A stretch of 57,832 nucleotides of DNA from Rhodococcus sp. 1168 (GCF_002091955.1 NZ_MKKY01000060.1:1-57832), one strand, 5' to 3'; positions 1 to 8,817 are shown, numbered from the stretch's first letter. Program-made: numbers and translations. Notes: a model not told the origin generated them from the letters alone.

Positions 1-105
1 CGGTAAACCCGGTCGGTGGGGTCGTGTCGCTGCGGTGAGGCGGGCTCCCGGAGGCCGATGATGAGGGTTCTCACGCCAACTCGTCACGACCCACCGGGGA
101 GCCCT

Positions 106-1430
106 GTGTCCGAGAATACGACTGTTTCCGCTTCTGCCGTAGCCGACACGATCATCCGCACCGTCGAACTCGGCGTCACCATCCGCGACGCTGCGATCGA
201 CGGCGACACCACGATCGTGTTCTGCGACCTGATCACCACCGCGGCCGGCTGTTGCCCCGGCTGCGACATGGTCGGGAAGTACCGTGACCGGATCGAACGC
301 AGAGTGAACGATGTTCCGGTGGTAGGGCACCCGCTGCAGCTACGGGTACGTGTTCCCCGCTACCGGTGCACGAACACATCCTGTGGCCGGGAAGTGTTCT
401 GCCACAACACCGACCGCCTCGCGAGGGCCGGGTGGTCCACCACCCGCCGCTGCGCGAGGTACGTCCTGCGGAGGTTGATCCTCGACCGCACCACCGTCGC
501 CGCCGTGGCCCGCGAACTCGGCCTGTCGTGGGACACCGTCAACGCGATCGCCGTCGACGCCACCACCACTGTGGTGGCCGCCGACACCACCCGCTTCGAC
601 GGTGTGCGGGTGATCGGGGTCGACGAACACAGGTGGGCGCACACCCGACACGCTGCTGGTGGTGGGTTCGTGACGGTCATCGTCGACCTGACGCCGGTCG
701 TCGACGGAACCGGCCCGGCGCGGTTGCTCGACCTGGTACCGGGGCGTTCGGCGGCGGCGCTGACGGGGTGGCTCGCACAGCGCACCGACTCTTTTCGAGC
801 GGGGATCGAGGTGGTGGCGATGGACGGGTTCGCGGCTACAAGAGCGCCGCCACCGGCAGCGTCCCCGATGCGGTGACGGTGATGGACCCGTTCCACGTCG
901 TCGCCCTCGCCGGAACGACACTGGACTTGTGCCGCCAGCGAGTGCAGCAGGACACCTGCGGGCACGGGGGCCGGACCGGTGACCCGCTGTATCGGACGAG
1001 GCGCACCCTGCGAACGAGGGAGGTGTTGCTGTCGGATCGTCAGAAAGGCAGGCTTGCAGCAACGTTCGCCGACCCGAACCACACTCCGGTGGAGGTGACG
1101 TGGGCGGTGTATCAACGGTTGATCGCCGCGTACGCCCACCCCGACCCGAAGCAGGGGCACCGGATTCTCACTCGATTGATCGACACCATCCGCACCGGCG
1201 TCCCGGACGGTCTCGAGGAGCTCGCCCAACTCGGGCGGACCCTGCACCGAAGGCGGGTGGACATTCTCGCCTACTTCACCCACCGGGCGTCGAACGGGCC
1301 GACCGAAGCGATCAACGGCAGATTGGAAGCGTTGCGGCGCAACGCTCTCGGATTCCGCAACCTCACGCACTACCGCATCCGATCACTACTGCACTGCGGC
1401 AACCTCACCCGCGCACTCGATGCACTCTAA
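106..1430 (+). pseudogene. ISL3-family transposase, frameshifted
   Basis: The GTG at 106 gives an N-terminus starting SENTTVSAS. The N-terminal half has the zinc-finger-like region (CPGCD, then RYRCTNTSCGR), a helix-turn-helix region and the start of the DDE catalytic domain (GVDEHRWAH, VVAMDGFA). The reading frame is lost near 834-836. It resumes in another frame with GYKSAATGS, VMDPFHVV and the C-terminal THRASNGPTEAINGR block that carries the last acidic residue. Restoring one G in the short G run there rejoins the two halves. The stop codon overlaps the right terminal repeat. It may be inactive, subject to frameshifting, or a sequencing error. Confidence 0.85.
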
Positions 1431-1443
1431 AACCGGAAGAGCC
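1429..1443 (+). repeat. Right terminal inverted repeat of the ISL3 element
   Basis: AAAACCGGAAGAGCC directly follows the transposase and overlaps its TAA stop. Its reverse complement is a typical ISL3 end. The partner on the left lies mostly outside the window. Confidence 0.6.
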
Positions 1444-1501
1444 GACATTGTCCAGATGCATGAGATGAGTGGCCTGGAGTCGACCGAGTAATCTGGATTC
1501 G

Positions 1502-2062
1502 ATGACGAAGGGCTTGGAAAGCAAACGCGCCGTGCCTCGGGTATTCACTATCGGACACTCCACTCGCACTGCTGATGAAGTGCTCGAGATGCTCCGTGCG
1601 AACGAGGTGACCGAGCTGGTCGACGTGCGTTCGTTTCCAGGGTCGCGAAAGTATCCGCAGTGGAACCAGGACGCGATCAGGGATGCGCTGCCGGCCGATA
1701 TCGGGTACCGGTGGATCCGGGATATAGGTGGTCGTAGATATACACCGGTTGATGTGTCGAGCCCGAACGGAGGGTGGCGGGTCAAGGCATTCCGCGACTA
1801 TGCGGACTACATGGAGACCGAGAAATTTCGTTCCGGGCTCGCTGAGCTGCTACGGGTCGCACACGAGTCGGTCCCGGCGATCATGTGCAGCGAGGCTGTG
1901 CCATGGCGTTGTCATCGACGGCTGATAACGGACGCGCTCATCGTCGCAGGGGCGGAGGTTTTCGACATCATGTCGATTTCATCGACCCGCCTCGCGACAA
2001 TGACAGAGTTCGCGCACGTACAAGGCGAAACGATCACTTATCCCGAGTCGGCAGAGGCATGA
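1502..2062 (+). CDS. DUF488 family protein
   Basis: This 186-residue protein has the DUF488 signature: VFTIGHSTRTADE near residue 13, ELVDVRSFPGSRKYPQWNQ, and a C-terminal block with CSEAVPWRCHRRLI that holds two conserved cysteines. Members are small cytosolic proteins of unproven activity. The ATG at 1502 is preferred because the conserved region starts a few residues later; an in-frame start at 1469 would add an untypical leader. The stop overlaps the start of the next gene by four bases (ATGA), so the two are translationally coupled. A DUF488 gene next to a DNA-repair-like gene suggests a stress role, but nothing here proves a function. Confidence 0.85.
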   Translation: MTKGLESKRAVPRVFTIGHSTRTADEVLEMLRANEVTELVDVRSFPGSRKYPQWNQDAIRDALPADIGYRWIRDIGGRRYTPVDVSSPNGGWRVKAFRDYADYMETEKFRSGLAELLRVAHESVPAIMCSEAVPWRCHRRLITDALIVAGAEVFDIMSISSTRLATMTEFAHVQGETITYPESAEA

Positions 2063-2340
2063 CCATCGACGTGGTGTCGGAAGTTCGAGCCATGGTGGTG
2101 CGGATTCCGGCGGGCCACGTCGCCGCCTACGGTGAGATCGGTCGCGCGCTGGGCATAGGTTCCCGGCAGGTGGGCCGGGCCGTCGGACTGCTCGGCGACG
2201 GTGTGCCGTGGTGGCGGGTGGTTCATGCCGACGGTGCGCCTGCGACATGCCATGGCGGGGCAGCGCGCGCATTACTCGAAGCGGAAGGTGTTCCGTTCCG
2301 GGGCAACCGCGTCGACATGGCCAAGGTCGGAGCGAAGTAA
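2059..2340 (+). CDS. MGMT-family alkyltransferase-like (ATL) protein
   Basis: This 93-residue protein matches the DNA-binding domain of O6-alkylguanine DNA methyltransferases, with RIPAGHVAAYGEIG and GSRQVGRAVG (helix-turn-helix and arginine finger). The active-site motif, PCHRV in MGMT, reads PWWRVV, so the alkyl-accepting cysteine is a tryptophan. That replacement defines ATL proteins, which flip out and flag O6-alkylguanine for nucleotide excision repair rather than repairing it directly. The length fits stand-alone ATLs (about 100 residues). The start overlaps the DUF488 stop. The ORF extends upstream in this frame, but the ATG at 2059 is favoured by the overlap and domain start. Confidence 0.85.
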   Translation: MTIDVVSEVRAMVVRIPAGHVAAYGEIGRALGIGSRQVGRAVGLLGDGVPWWRVVHADGAPATCHGGAARALLEAEGVPFRGNRVDMAKVGAK

Positions 2341-2445
2341 GCGGGTCTTCTACCCCTTTTCGGGGGTGGGTACTTATGACGCGGGTCACATACTCTTTTT
2401 CTTCAGATTCACATCACACTTCCTGACGATGCCTCTGGAGAATGA

Positions 2446-3792
2446 ATGCCCTCACTTACACCGGATGATGCGGTCGACCGCAGGCCGACGACCCGCTCCG
2501 CCGCACCCACCACAAGTGTTCGGAAGGTGGCGATCGCCAGCGGCATAGGAACCACAATCGAGTTCTATGACTTCTTCATTTATGGAACTGCAGCTGCACT
2601 CGTATTTCCGACAGTGTTCTTCCCAGCATTGGGCGCCACTGCGGGGACCGTCGCATCCTTCGCCACCTTTGCGGTCGCTTTCATCGCGAGGCCTGTCGGA
2701 GCTGTGGTCTTCGGGCACTTCGGCGACCGTATCGGCCGAAAGAAGACGCTGATCTCGACGCTGCTCCTGATGGGCATATCAACTTTTGTAATCGGGTTGC
2801 TACCCAGCGCTGACACCATCGGAATAGCGGCTCCGATAATTCTCGTTCTGCTGCGATTCGGGCAGGGATTCGCTGTCGGTGGAGAATGGGCGGGCGCAAC
2901 TCTTCTCACTGCCGAATATGCACCACCGAAAAAGCGCGGCTTCTACGCCATGTTCCCGCAGCTGGGCCCGTCAGCGGCATTCATTCTTTCGAGCGCGACC
3001 TTCCTCGTAACGGGTGCTGTATTCGGTGACACCAACGCAGTCTTCCTCGACTACGGTTGGCGTATACCGTTCCTTCTCAGTGCAGTCCTCGTGCTGATCG
3101 GGTTGTACATGCGACTGGCCATCGAAGAAACACCGGTTTTCCGTGCGAACCAAGAAGTGGAAGTTCGAACTCCTGATCGTGCCACCACCCTTCCGATCCT
3201 CGAAGCCTGGCACGTACAGAAGAAGGAGATTCTGCTTGCCGCCGGAGCGCTGGCTTCACTGTTCTCGCTCTTCTACATGGGCACTGCATATCTGACCAGT
3301 TACGGCACAAAGACTCTCGGATTCGATCGTCCCTTCGTGTTGTGGACAGGCCTTGTAGGCGCCGTGGTCTTCGGTATCGCGATCGCACTATCTGCAACGT
3401 ATTCCGACCGAGTCGGACGCCGCAGAGTGATCATGACCTCTTGTGGAGCGGCAATTCCTTGGTCGCTAGTTCTATTTCCCTTGCTCGACACGGGAAGCCC
3501 GGTTGCGTATGTCGTGGCCATGTGTGTGACGCTGACTATCTTCGGTATCGCCTATGGACCAACCGGTGCCCTTCTCCCAGAACTGTTCCAGACTCGATTC
3601 CGCTACACAGGTGCCGGACTGGGATACAACCTCGCCGGTGTTCTCGGCGGCGCAATCCCGCCGTTGCTCGCGGCCCCTCTCGCGGCACAATTCGGAAGTA
3701 TTGCTATCGGTGTCATGCTGGCGCTCTTGTCGGTACTCAGCCTCGCCTGCACGAAAGCGCTCTCCGAGACCAAGGAAGTGAGCATGACCTGA
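2446..3792 (+). CDS. MFS transporter, metabolite:H+ symporter (MHS) type
   Basis: This 448-residue polytopic membrane protein has the hallmarks of the MHS/ShiA-KgtP branch of the major facilitator superfamily. These are GTTIEFYDFFIYGTAA in TM1, the GHFGDRIGRKKTL loop between TM2 and TM3, and the RFGQGFAVGGEWAGA motif in TM4. About 12 membrane segments are expected. Family members import organic acids or osmolytes (shikimate, 2-oxoglutarate, proline/betaine) with protons; the substrate here cannot be assigned. A weak purine-rich ribosome site precedes the ATG at 2446. A strong hairpin terminator follows at 3869. Confidence 0.9.
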   Translation: MPSLTPDDAVDRRPTTRSAAPTTSVRKVAIASGIGTTIEFYDFFIYGTAAALVFPTVFFPALGATAGTVASFATFAVAFIARPVGAVVFGHFGDRIGRKKTLISTLLLMGISTFVIGLLPSADTIGIAAPIILVLLRFGQGFAVGGEWAGATLLTAEYAPPKKRGFYAMFPQLGPSAAFILSSATFLVTGAVFGDTNAVFLDYGWRIPFLLSAVLVLIGLYMRLAIEETPVFRANQEVEVRTPDRATTLPILEAWHVQKKEILLAAGALASLFSLFYMGTAYLTSYGTKTLGFDRPFVLWTGLVGAVVFGIAIALSATYSDRVGRRRVIMTSCGAAIPWSLVLFPLLDTGSPVAYVVAMCVTLTIFGIAYGPTGALLPELFQTRFRYTGAGLGYNLAGVLGGAIPPLLAAPLAAQFGSIAIGVMLALLSVLSLACTKALSETKEVSMT

Positions 3793-3868
3793 CCTGCGAT
3801 AGGGCTAGGAACGCTACCGTTCGACGTACCGGCCATGGCCGTCCAGTCTTCGGCTTCGGACAAACCAG

Positions 3869-3908
3869 AGCAGCCCCTGAACTGCGAATGCGCAGTTCAG
3901 GGGCTGCT
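3869..3908. terminator. Strong hairpin terminator between convergent operons
   Basis: The arms 3869-3886 and 3891-3908 are perfectly complementary over 18 bp (AGCAGCCCCTGAACTGCG) around an AATG loop. A short T-rich tail (CTTTCTT) follows on the + strand. It ends the MFS gene and, read from the other side, lies just past the VOC gene, so it can serve both operons. Confidence 0.85.
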
Positions 3909-3958
3909 TTCTTGGATCTGCTCAACGCAGCATTGGCAGATCGAGAAGATTACCGCTG

Positions 3959-4378
3959 TCATTTGAACCGATCGGCGATGATGTGGCGCGGAAGTTGGAG
4001 CGGACTCGGATAGGCAACGAGAATTCGGTTTCCATCCGGGTCCCGTCCGTCGAGGAACTTCACTCCGCCGGCGCTGTGAATGTACGTGGACGGATAGTGT
4101 TGTCGCAATCGTTCACCGACCTGTCCGAGCTCTTTTTCGGTTGCAGTGGACCACATGACCTCTTTCACTCCGAGGACGCCGATGGGCCGTTGCACCAGAG
4201 ATCGGTCCGCGTACAGATAGATCTGAAATCCGTCCGGTGCCAACAACAGTGCCGCATCCGCTTCCTCGAGCGCGACGGTGCATTCGAAGACTTCGCAGTA
4301 GAACTTGGTGGAGGTTTCGAGCTCGATTACTCCCATCAGCATCGACGAGACGGCCACCGATGGAACGTTGGGTGGCAC
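3959..4378 (-). CDS. VOC (glyoxalase/bleomycin-resistance) family protein
   Basis: This roughly 139-residue protein has one vicinal-oxygen-chelate fold. It shows the first beta-alpha unit (IELETSTKFYCEVFE), a DGFQIYLY strand and the C-terminal KFLDGRDPDGNRILV block with the typical final metal-ligand region. Substrate unknown; the family includes glyoxalases, dioxygenases and binding proteins. The GTG at 4378 is chosen because it begins just before the domain and 19 bases after the USP stop. In-frame ATGs at 4342 and 4336 are alternatives. It is the last gene of the alcohol dehydrogenase - SulP - USP operon. Confidence 0.75.
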   Translation of the reverse strand: MPPNVPSVAVSSMLMGVIELETSTKFYCEVFECTVALEEADAALLLAPDGFQIYLYADRSLVQRPIGVLGVKEVMWSTATEKELGQVGERLRQHYPSTYIHSAGGVKFLDGRDPDGNRILVAYPSPLQLPRHIIADRFK

Positions 4379-4397
4379 GGCCTCGGCGTTGCCCGCG

Positions 4398-4868
4398 CTA
4401 GTGATGATCCCTCGAATGAACGACGAGCACTGGGCATCGAGCATGTTCGGCGCACTGTGCACTGACCGATCCCAACAGTAGACCGACGAATCCACCACGG
4501 CCGCGGCTTCCTACGACGAGCATGTCGGCCACTCGACTGGCATCGAGGAGTACCTGCGCTGGAACACCCTGCACCGCAATCTGTTCGATGTCGGCCGGTG
4601 CATCGTCACCGAATGCGGAAACGATCGAGTCGGCCATGATCTGCTTGGCGTCCTCATCGGGGCGAATGTCCTCGGCGAAGCCCGCACCCATGTATGTCGG
4701 ATACTGCCACGCAGCCATGACATCTATGCCGATGCTCAATGCCTCCGATATCCGTCGCGCTTGCTGCAGTGCCAGGACCGAGGAGGGTGAACCGTCGACG
4801 CCCACCACGATGCGGCCGGTGGATTCAGAAGGGTCCGTTCGGGTCTCGCTGGTCGGTGTTGTACTCAT
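4398..4868 (-). CDS. Universal stress protein, single domain
   Basis: This 156-residue protein has one USP domain. It starts with RIVVGVDGSPSS near residue 18 and ends with the nucleotide-binding signature VVGSRGRGGFVGLLLGSVS, which fits the G-2X-G-9X-G(S/T) pattern of ATP-binding USPs. The ATG at 4868 lies inside the 3' end of the SulP gene (44 bp overlap) and has an AGGAT ribosome site. This is one of six USP genes in the window. It sits between SulP and the VOC gene in one operon. Confidence 0.9.
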   Translation of the reverse strand: MSTTPTSETRTDPSESTGRIVVGVDGSPSSVLALQQARRISEALSIGIDVMAAWQYPTYMGAGFAEDIRPDEDAKQIMADSIVSAFGDDAPADIEQIAVQGVPAQVLLDASRVADMLVVGSRGRGGFVGLLLGSVSAQCAEHARCPVLVVHSRDHH

Positions 4869-6603
4869 TCTTCGATCCTGCGCGCTGGGCCTCGATTTCG
4901 TAAGGGTCTTTGGGCCCGATATCGGCTCCGATCGCCTCGCCGACGGAGCTGAACATGTTGTCCTGGCCAATTTGTGCGAGCAGTCCGCTGCGCGCCAGAC
5001 CCCTGCGGGCCGTCTTGCTGGTTCTTGCCATCGCGAAGGTGACTCCCCTCGAGCGGAGTTGATCGATCAACTGCCGCAATGAGTGCGCCCCCGTGTAGTC
5101 GATATCGGTCATCCCCATCGTGTCGAGCACGACGAGGTGCAGGGGATGATCCGCGGCGTCGATCGTGGACGTTATCTCGGTTCGAAATTCGGTTGCGTTG
5201 GCGTACCACAGAGGCGTCGCGAATTGTACGACCAGGACACCGGGAACCGTTCTCGCTTGTTCGGCGTAGCTCAGTGGCACCCAACTGGTAGTCGATGGGA
5301 TGTGTCCCAGTACGTGCAGGTGGGGACGGGCGCTGAGGCGAGTGCGGTCTAGAATTGCCAACGCGACCGCCACACCGATGCCGTACTCGACACCCACGAG
5401 GGCAACTGTCAGAAAAGTGACCACGGCGAGAGCGAACTCGAAACGGTCGTAGCGGGCGATGTCGATCAGCTCGCGCACATGGACGATACGGGTGGCGATG
5501 AAGATCAGAATCGCAGCCAGGGTTGTCACCGGCAGGTTCTCGAGTAGCGCCAGGGCGGGTATCAGCAACACGAGCGCAGCAGCAGCAGCGATGCCCGCCA
5601 CCTGGGTCCGTCCCGAAGCAGACACCACTGCAGCGGTTCGTGGCGGGCTTGCGTTCACGGGGAATGCTCCCACCAGGCCCGCGGCGACATTGCCCGCTCC
5701 GATGCCGAAAAAGTCACGATTGACATCCACCCCGTAGCCACCGTCTGCGGCGAATGCGCTCGTCGTCGCCGCACTCTGGCTGACGATCACCAGTGCGACG
5801 ACGCCGGCGATCGGCGCGAGCGCGCCCAGCGCCGACCACGACACTGCGTGCAGTCCAAGGTGGGGAGCGCCGTGTGCCAGCGAACCCAGCACCGCTACCC
5901 CGTGGGAAGTCAGATTCATCGCACCGACGAGGATCGTCGATCCGACCAGTGCGATCAATGCCCCAGGCAGTCGTCGATCCACCTGATCGGCGAGAAACAC
6001 GACCGCGAAAACCCCGACCCCGATGCTCAACGTCCATCCGTTGATCTCGGCCGAATCGCTGACGATCACGCCGATGCGGTTCAACGTCCCACCGCTGGCG
6101 GCCGGTAGGCCGAGCAGATCGGGCAGTTGATGCACAACGATGATGACCGCGACCCCGCCGAGGAATCCAGCGATGATCGGCGTCGAGAGGAACTCGGCGA
6201 TCCATCCCAGCCGCAGTAGGCCGACGAGGGCCACGAGCACGCCCACCATCGCCGCGAGGATCCCTACCAACGCAACGTAGTCACCGGGGACGGTTGATAC
6301 CGCCGTGGCGACGCCGACGGCGAACAGCGGAGCGATCGTCGAATCGGCCCCGATCGACATCTGCCGGTTCGATCCGAACAACGCGAACAGAAGTGTGCCC
6401 GCAACGAAGGCGTAGAAGCCCGTGATCGGCGGCATACCCGCCAGCCGTGCAGTGGCCAATTGCTCGGGCACCGCGATCGACAATAGAGTGAGTCCTGCAG
6501 CAAGATCGCCCGCCAACCACGCTGACCGGTAGCCCTGTAGCGAAGAGAACAGCATCGATCGTGCGCTGCGCAGTCGAACTCCAAGTGCCGACTTCGGATG
6601 CAT
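4825..6603 (-). CDS. SulP-family anion transporter with STAS domain
   Basis: This 592-residue integral membrane protein of the SLC26/SulP family exchanges or imports anions such as sulfate or bicarbonate. The N-terminus has the family signature (AAGLTLLSIAVPEQLATA, GMPPITGFYAF, GADSTIAP) followed by many hydrophobic segments. A STAS domain occupies about the last 130 residues (VVLDTMGMTDIDYTGAHSLR). The start at 6603 is fixed by an ideal AAGGAGG six bases upstream; upstream in-frame sequence is a shadow of the dehydrogenase gene. It lies 38 bp downstream of that gene and overlaps the USP gene. Confidence 0.9.
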   Translation of the reverse strand: MHPKSALGVRLRSARSMLFSSLQGYRSAWLAGDLAAGLTLLSIAVPEQLATARLAGMPPITGFYAFVAGTLLFALFGSNRQMSIGADSTIAPLFAVGVATAVSTVPGDYVALVGILAAMVGVLVALVGLLRLGWIAEFLSTPIIAGFLGGVAVIIVVHQLPDLLGLPAASGGTLNRIGVIVSDSAEINGWTLSIGVGVFAVVFLADQVDRRLPGALIALVGSTILVGAMNLTSHGVAVLGSLAHGAPHLGLHAVSWSALGALAPIAGVVALVIVSQSAATTSAFAADGGYGVDVNRDFFGIGAGNVAAGLVGAFPVNASPPRTAAVVSASGRTQVAGIAAAAALVLLIPALALLENLPVTTLAAILIFIATRIVHVRELIDIARYDRFEFALAVVTFLTVALVGVEYGIGVAVALAILDRTRLSARPHLHVLGHIPSTTSWVPLSYAEQARTVPGVLVVQFATPLWYANATEFRTEITSTIDAADHPLHLVVLDTMGMTDIDYTGAHSLRQLIDQLRSRGVTFAMARTSKTARRGLARSGLLAQIGQDNMFSSVGEAIGADIGPKDPYEIEAQRAGSKNEYNTDQRDPNGPF

Positions 6604-6641
6604 CAGAACCTCCTTGCATCGTAAGAAGTCAACAGGTGGAC

Positions 6642-7640
6642 CTACATGATGACCGCGGCGCCGGCGAAACGTCCGTGGCGGAGATCTCGCAGTGCGAATA
6701 GCGCGTGATCGAAAGGGTAGACCGTAGTTTCGATCCTCAGATGCGTTCTCTGGCAGCGTTCGAGGAATTGTCGAGCATCGGCCCGCGTATTGGCTTCGAC
6801 GCTCAGCAGGCGCCTCTCGTGGAACAGATGCCGGTTGTAGTTCAGTGGCGGAATGTCGGTCATGTGAATGCCGGCCAGCACGACGGTTCCCCCGGAGTCG
6901 ACAGCTTCCAGTGCTGTCGGAACAGCCTCGCCGATAGGCGCGAAAATGATGGCGGCGTCGAGCTTCTCTGGTGGTGGATCGAAAGTATCCTGGGCCGAAG
7001 CCAACCCCATCTTCAGTGCGAGTCGACGGGCACCGGAGTCTCGAGTCATGACGTGCACGGTAGCGCCGTCGGCCTGTGCCAGTTGAGCAACTATGTGTGC
7101 GCTCGCGCCGAAACCGTAGACGCCGAGTTTCCCCGACAGCGGGAGTTCGGCTCGGCGCAGGGCGCTGTATCCGATAATCCCTGCGCACAGCAACGGTGCC
7201 AGTTCTTCGGTGCTGTACCCGGTCGGTAGTGCCAAGGCATAGTCGGCCGGCACCACCGCGTATTCTGCGAACCCGCCGTTGTGATCCCACCCAGTGTACA
7301 ACGATGCCTTGCAGAGGTTTTCGCGACCACTCGCACAAAAGCGGCAGGTTCCACAGGTGTGACGCAGCCATGGAATTCCGACGATGTCACCCACACGGAA
7401 GTCGGTCTCGGTATTGTCTCCGACTTCCGTTATCGCGCCGACGATTTCGTGGCCGGGCACTACATGCGGCCGATGAACTGGAAGATCGCCTTCGACGACG
7501 TGGAGGTCGGTTCGGCACACGCCGCAAGCTTGGACAGCGATCAGCAACTCCCCGGACGTCGGTCGAGGCATGTGCTCGTCGACCAGCTGCAGGGGACTGC
7601 CGTCGACGCTGCCCTGTTCGGCGACCCTCCAGGCCTTCAT
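6642..7640 (-). CDS. Zinc-dependent alcohol dehydrogenase family protein
   Basis: This 332-residue medium-chain dehydrogenase/reductase has the catalytic-zinc region CGVCRTDLHVVEGDLP and PGHEIVG. It also has the four-cysteine structural-zinc lobe (CGTCRFCASGRENLC) and a nucleotide-binding region LGVYGFGASAH. That glycine pattern is the one seen in the AdhA-like, YjgB/CAD-related actinobacterial branch. It probably interconverts an alcohol and an aldehyde with NAD(P)H. It is first in the operon with SulP, USP and VOC genes. No clear ribosome site precedes the ATG at 7640. The 109 bp upstream contain no convincing DosR box. Confidence 0.85.
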   Translation of the reverse strand: MKAWRVAEQGSVDGSPLQLVDEHMPRPTSGELLIAVQACGVCRTDLHVVEGDLPVHRPHVVPGHEIVGAITEVGDNTETDFRVGDIVGIPWLRHTCGTCRFCASGRENLCKASLYTGWDHNGGFAEYAVVPADYALALPTGYSTEELAPLLCAGIIGYSALRRAELPLSGKLGVYGFGASAHIVAQLAQADGATVHVMTRDSGARRLALKMGLASAQDTFDPPPEKLDAAIIFAPIGEAVPTALEAVDSGGTVVLAGIHMTDIPPLNYNRHLFHERRLLSVEANTRADARQFLERCQRTHLRIETTVYPFDHALFALRDLRHGRFAGAAVIM

Positions 7641-7749
7641 GTGCGTTGCCGGTCCATCACGGTATTCGATGCTGCGGTATTCGAGGCTGGGATGTCCACC
7701 GTCCCATCGTGTGCGCCCTGTACAGGCTGCCAGTAGAGCCGAAAGTCAC

Positions 7750-8649
7750 TCAGCGCACCACCAGAATCGGACAGTGCGAGCTGTGTACGAGCGATTGTCC
7801 GACCGAGCCTCGGATCGAACCCACCAATGGACCGAGCCCTCGGCTCCCGACGACGACGAGGCGCGCTGTTTCGGACGCCCTGCGTAGCTCGTGGTCTGCC
7901 GAGGCCTCGAGGCAGTGCAGGTGAACCTCGACCGAGGGATGACGCTCGGAGGTCGCAGTCACACGAGTCCCCAGCCACGCGAGAGATCCCACTTCTGCGG
8001 TGTCCACATCGGCGTCCACCGCAGGCGTGTGTTGACGAGTGGGCGACACCACGTGCAGGGCCATGATTGGGGCCTGCAATGTATCGGCGAACCAGAATGC
8101 GCCGACTATTGCACTGTGCGAAGAGTCGGAGTTGTCGACACCGACTACGACCGGCTGAGAGGTCACAGCGGGGGAGACGGCGTGCGGCCGCCACACGAGA
8201 ACGGGGCACCGGGCGTCGGTAACGATGTGAGTTGCGTGGCGGCCGAAGATGACATCTCGAACAGGACTGGACGCATTGCCTCCGATCACGACCAAATCTG
8301 CGGTGTGCGACATCGCGCTCAGGAACGAAGCAATGGGATCGTCTGTCAGGACTGTATCGACTGCGATGTCGGGATCGATACGGTTGACTTCGCTGCGGGA
8401 CAATCGGAGCAGTCGCCTGCCGAGGAGTCGTGGTTTGGATGCACGCAACTCTCGCGTCACTCTGTTCGCCGATTCCCGCTGCGGCAGTGCGTGAACGATC
8501 CGAATTCTTGCCTTGGCGATCTGTGCCACCCGGGCAGCCCAGAGCAGCGCGCCGCGAGAAATGTCGGTGCCGTCGACGCCGACGACGATGTCGGTCAGCT
8601 CGCTGTTCGTCCACACTGTGATCGGCTGAGGATCTTGCGATATGTTCAT
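7750..8649 (-). CDS. Tandem universal stress protein
   Basis: This 299-residue protein has two USP domains. Domain 1 begins DIVVGVDGTDISRGALLWA and domain 2 begins QPVVVGVDNSDSSHSAI. The second domain ends with the ATP-binding motif VVGSRGLGPLVGSIRGSVG; the first has the degenerate form VIGGNASSPVRDVIFGRHA. The architecture is that of M. tuberculosis Rv2623, an ATP-binding DosR-regulon protein. The start lacks a Shine-Dalgarno sequence and overlaps the stop of a 19-codon micro-ORF (ATGA). Two DosR-like boxes lie 150-200 bp upstream. Confidence 0.9.
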   Translation of the reverse strand: MNISQDPQPITVWTNSELTDIVVGVDGTDISRGALLWAARVAQIAKARIRIVHALPQRESANRVTRELRASKPRLLGRRLLRLSRSEVNRIDPDIAVDTVLTDDPIASFLSAMSHTADLVVIGGNASSPVRDVIFGRHATHIVTDARCPVLVWRPHAVSPAVTSQPVVVGVDNSDSSHSAIVGAFWFADTLQAPIMALHVVSPTRQHTPAVDADVDTAEVGSLAWLGTRVTATSERHPSVEVHLHCLEASADHELRRASETARLVVVGSRGLGPLVGSIRGSVGQSLVHSSHCPILVVR

Positions 8650-8705
8650 CGGGTTCTGGCGAGACCGGGAAAACTGGCCGAGAGCGCGCTTTCGGGCATG
8701 GCCAT
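8646..8705 (-). CDS. Micro-ORF (19 aa) leading the tandem USP gene
   Basis: MAMPESALSASFPGLARTR begins at 8705 with GGAG five bases upstream and stops in a four-base ATGA overlap with the USP start. The USP start itself has no ribosome site, so translation probably passes from this ORF to the USP. No homology is recognised. It may be a leader whose only job is coupling. Two other genes in the window have the same arrangement. Confidence 0.5.
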   Translation of the reverse strand: MAMPESALSASFPGLARTR

Positions 8706-8797
8706 GATGTCTCCAGGATTCTCGTCAGCGGCTTCGACCGTCGTGTTCGAACGTATTACTCGAACCCTTGGTGCGATGCCACCCAAGGTACCCAGTG

Positions 8798-8817
8798 GAA
8801 GTGACGTTGGTCCCGGA
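8798..8817. promoter_or_regulatory. DosR-like box, USP-proximal
   Basis: The core GTGAC-GTTG-GTCCC (8801-8814) matches 9 of 10 half-site bases of the DosR consensus GGGAC-N4-GTCCC, and GGA follows. Its centre is about 100 bp before the micro-ORF and 158 bp before the USP at 8649. It lies 40 bp, close to four helical turns, from the second box at 8838. Confidence 0.55.

Larger units (their letters stand above)
1..1443 (+). mobile_element. ISL3-family insertion sequence, left end cut by window
   Basis: The element carries one transposase gene of the ISL3 type and ends at a terminal sequence that reads GGCTCTTCCGGTTTT from outside inward, at 1443-1429. GGCTCTTC-type ends are typical of ISL3 elements. 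The window opens with CGGTAAACCC, which could continue from a GGCTCTTC end lying about 8 bases before position 1; that is an inference from a four-base match. The left target duplication cannot be seen. Confidence 0.75.

Noticed and set aside
6604..7371. In-frame extension of the SulP gene upstream of 6603
   Set aside because: It reads as antisense-frame noise within the alcohol dehydrogenase gene; an ideal ribosome site fixes the start at 6603.
7690..7715. GGGA...TCCC inverted repeat upstream of the alcohol dehydrogenase
   Set aside because: Half-sites do not match GGGAC-N4-GTCCC and the spacing is wrong.
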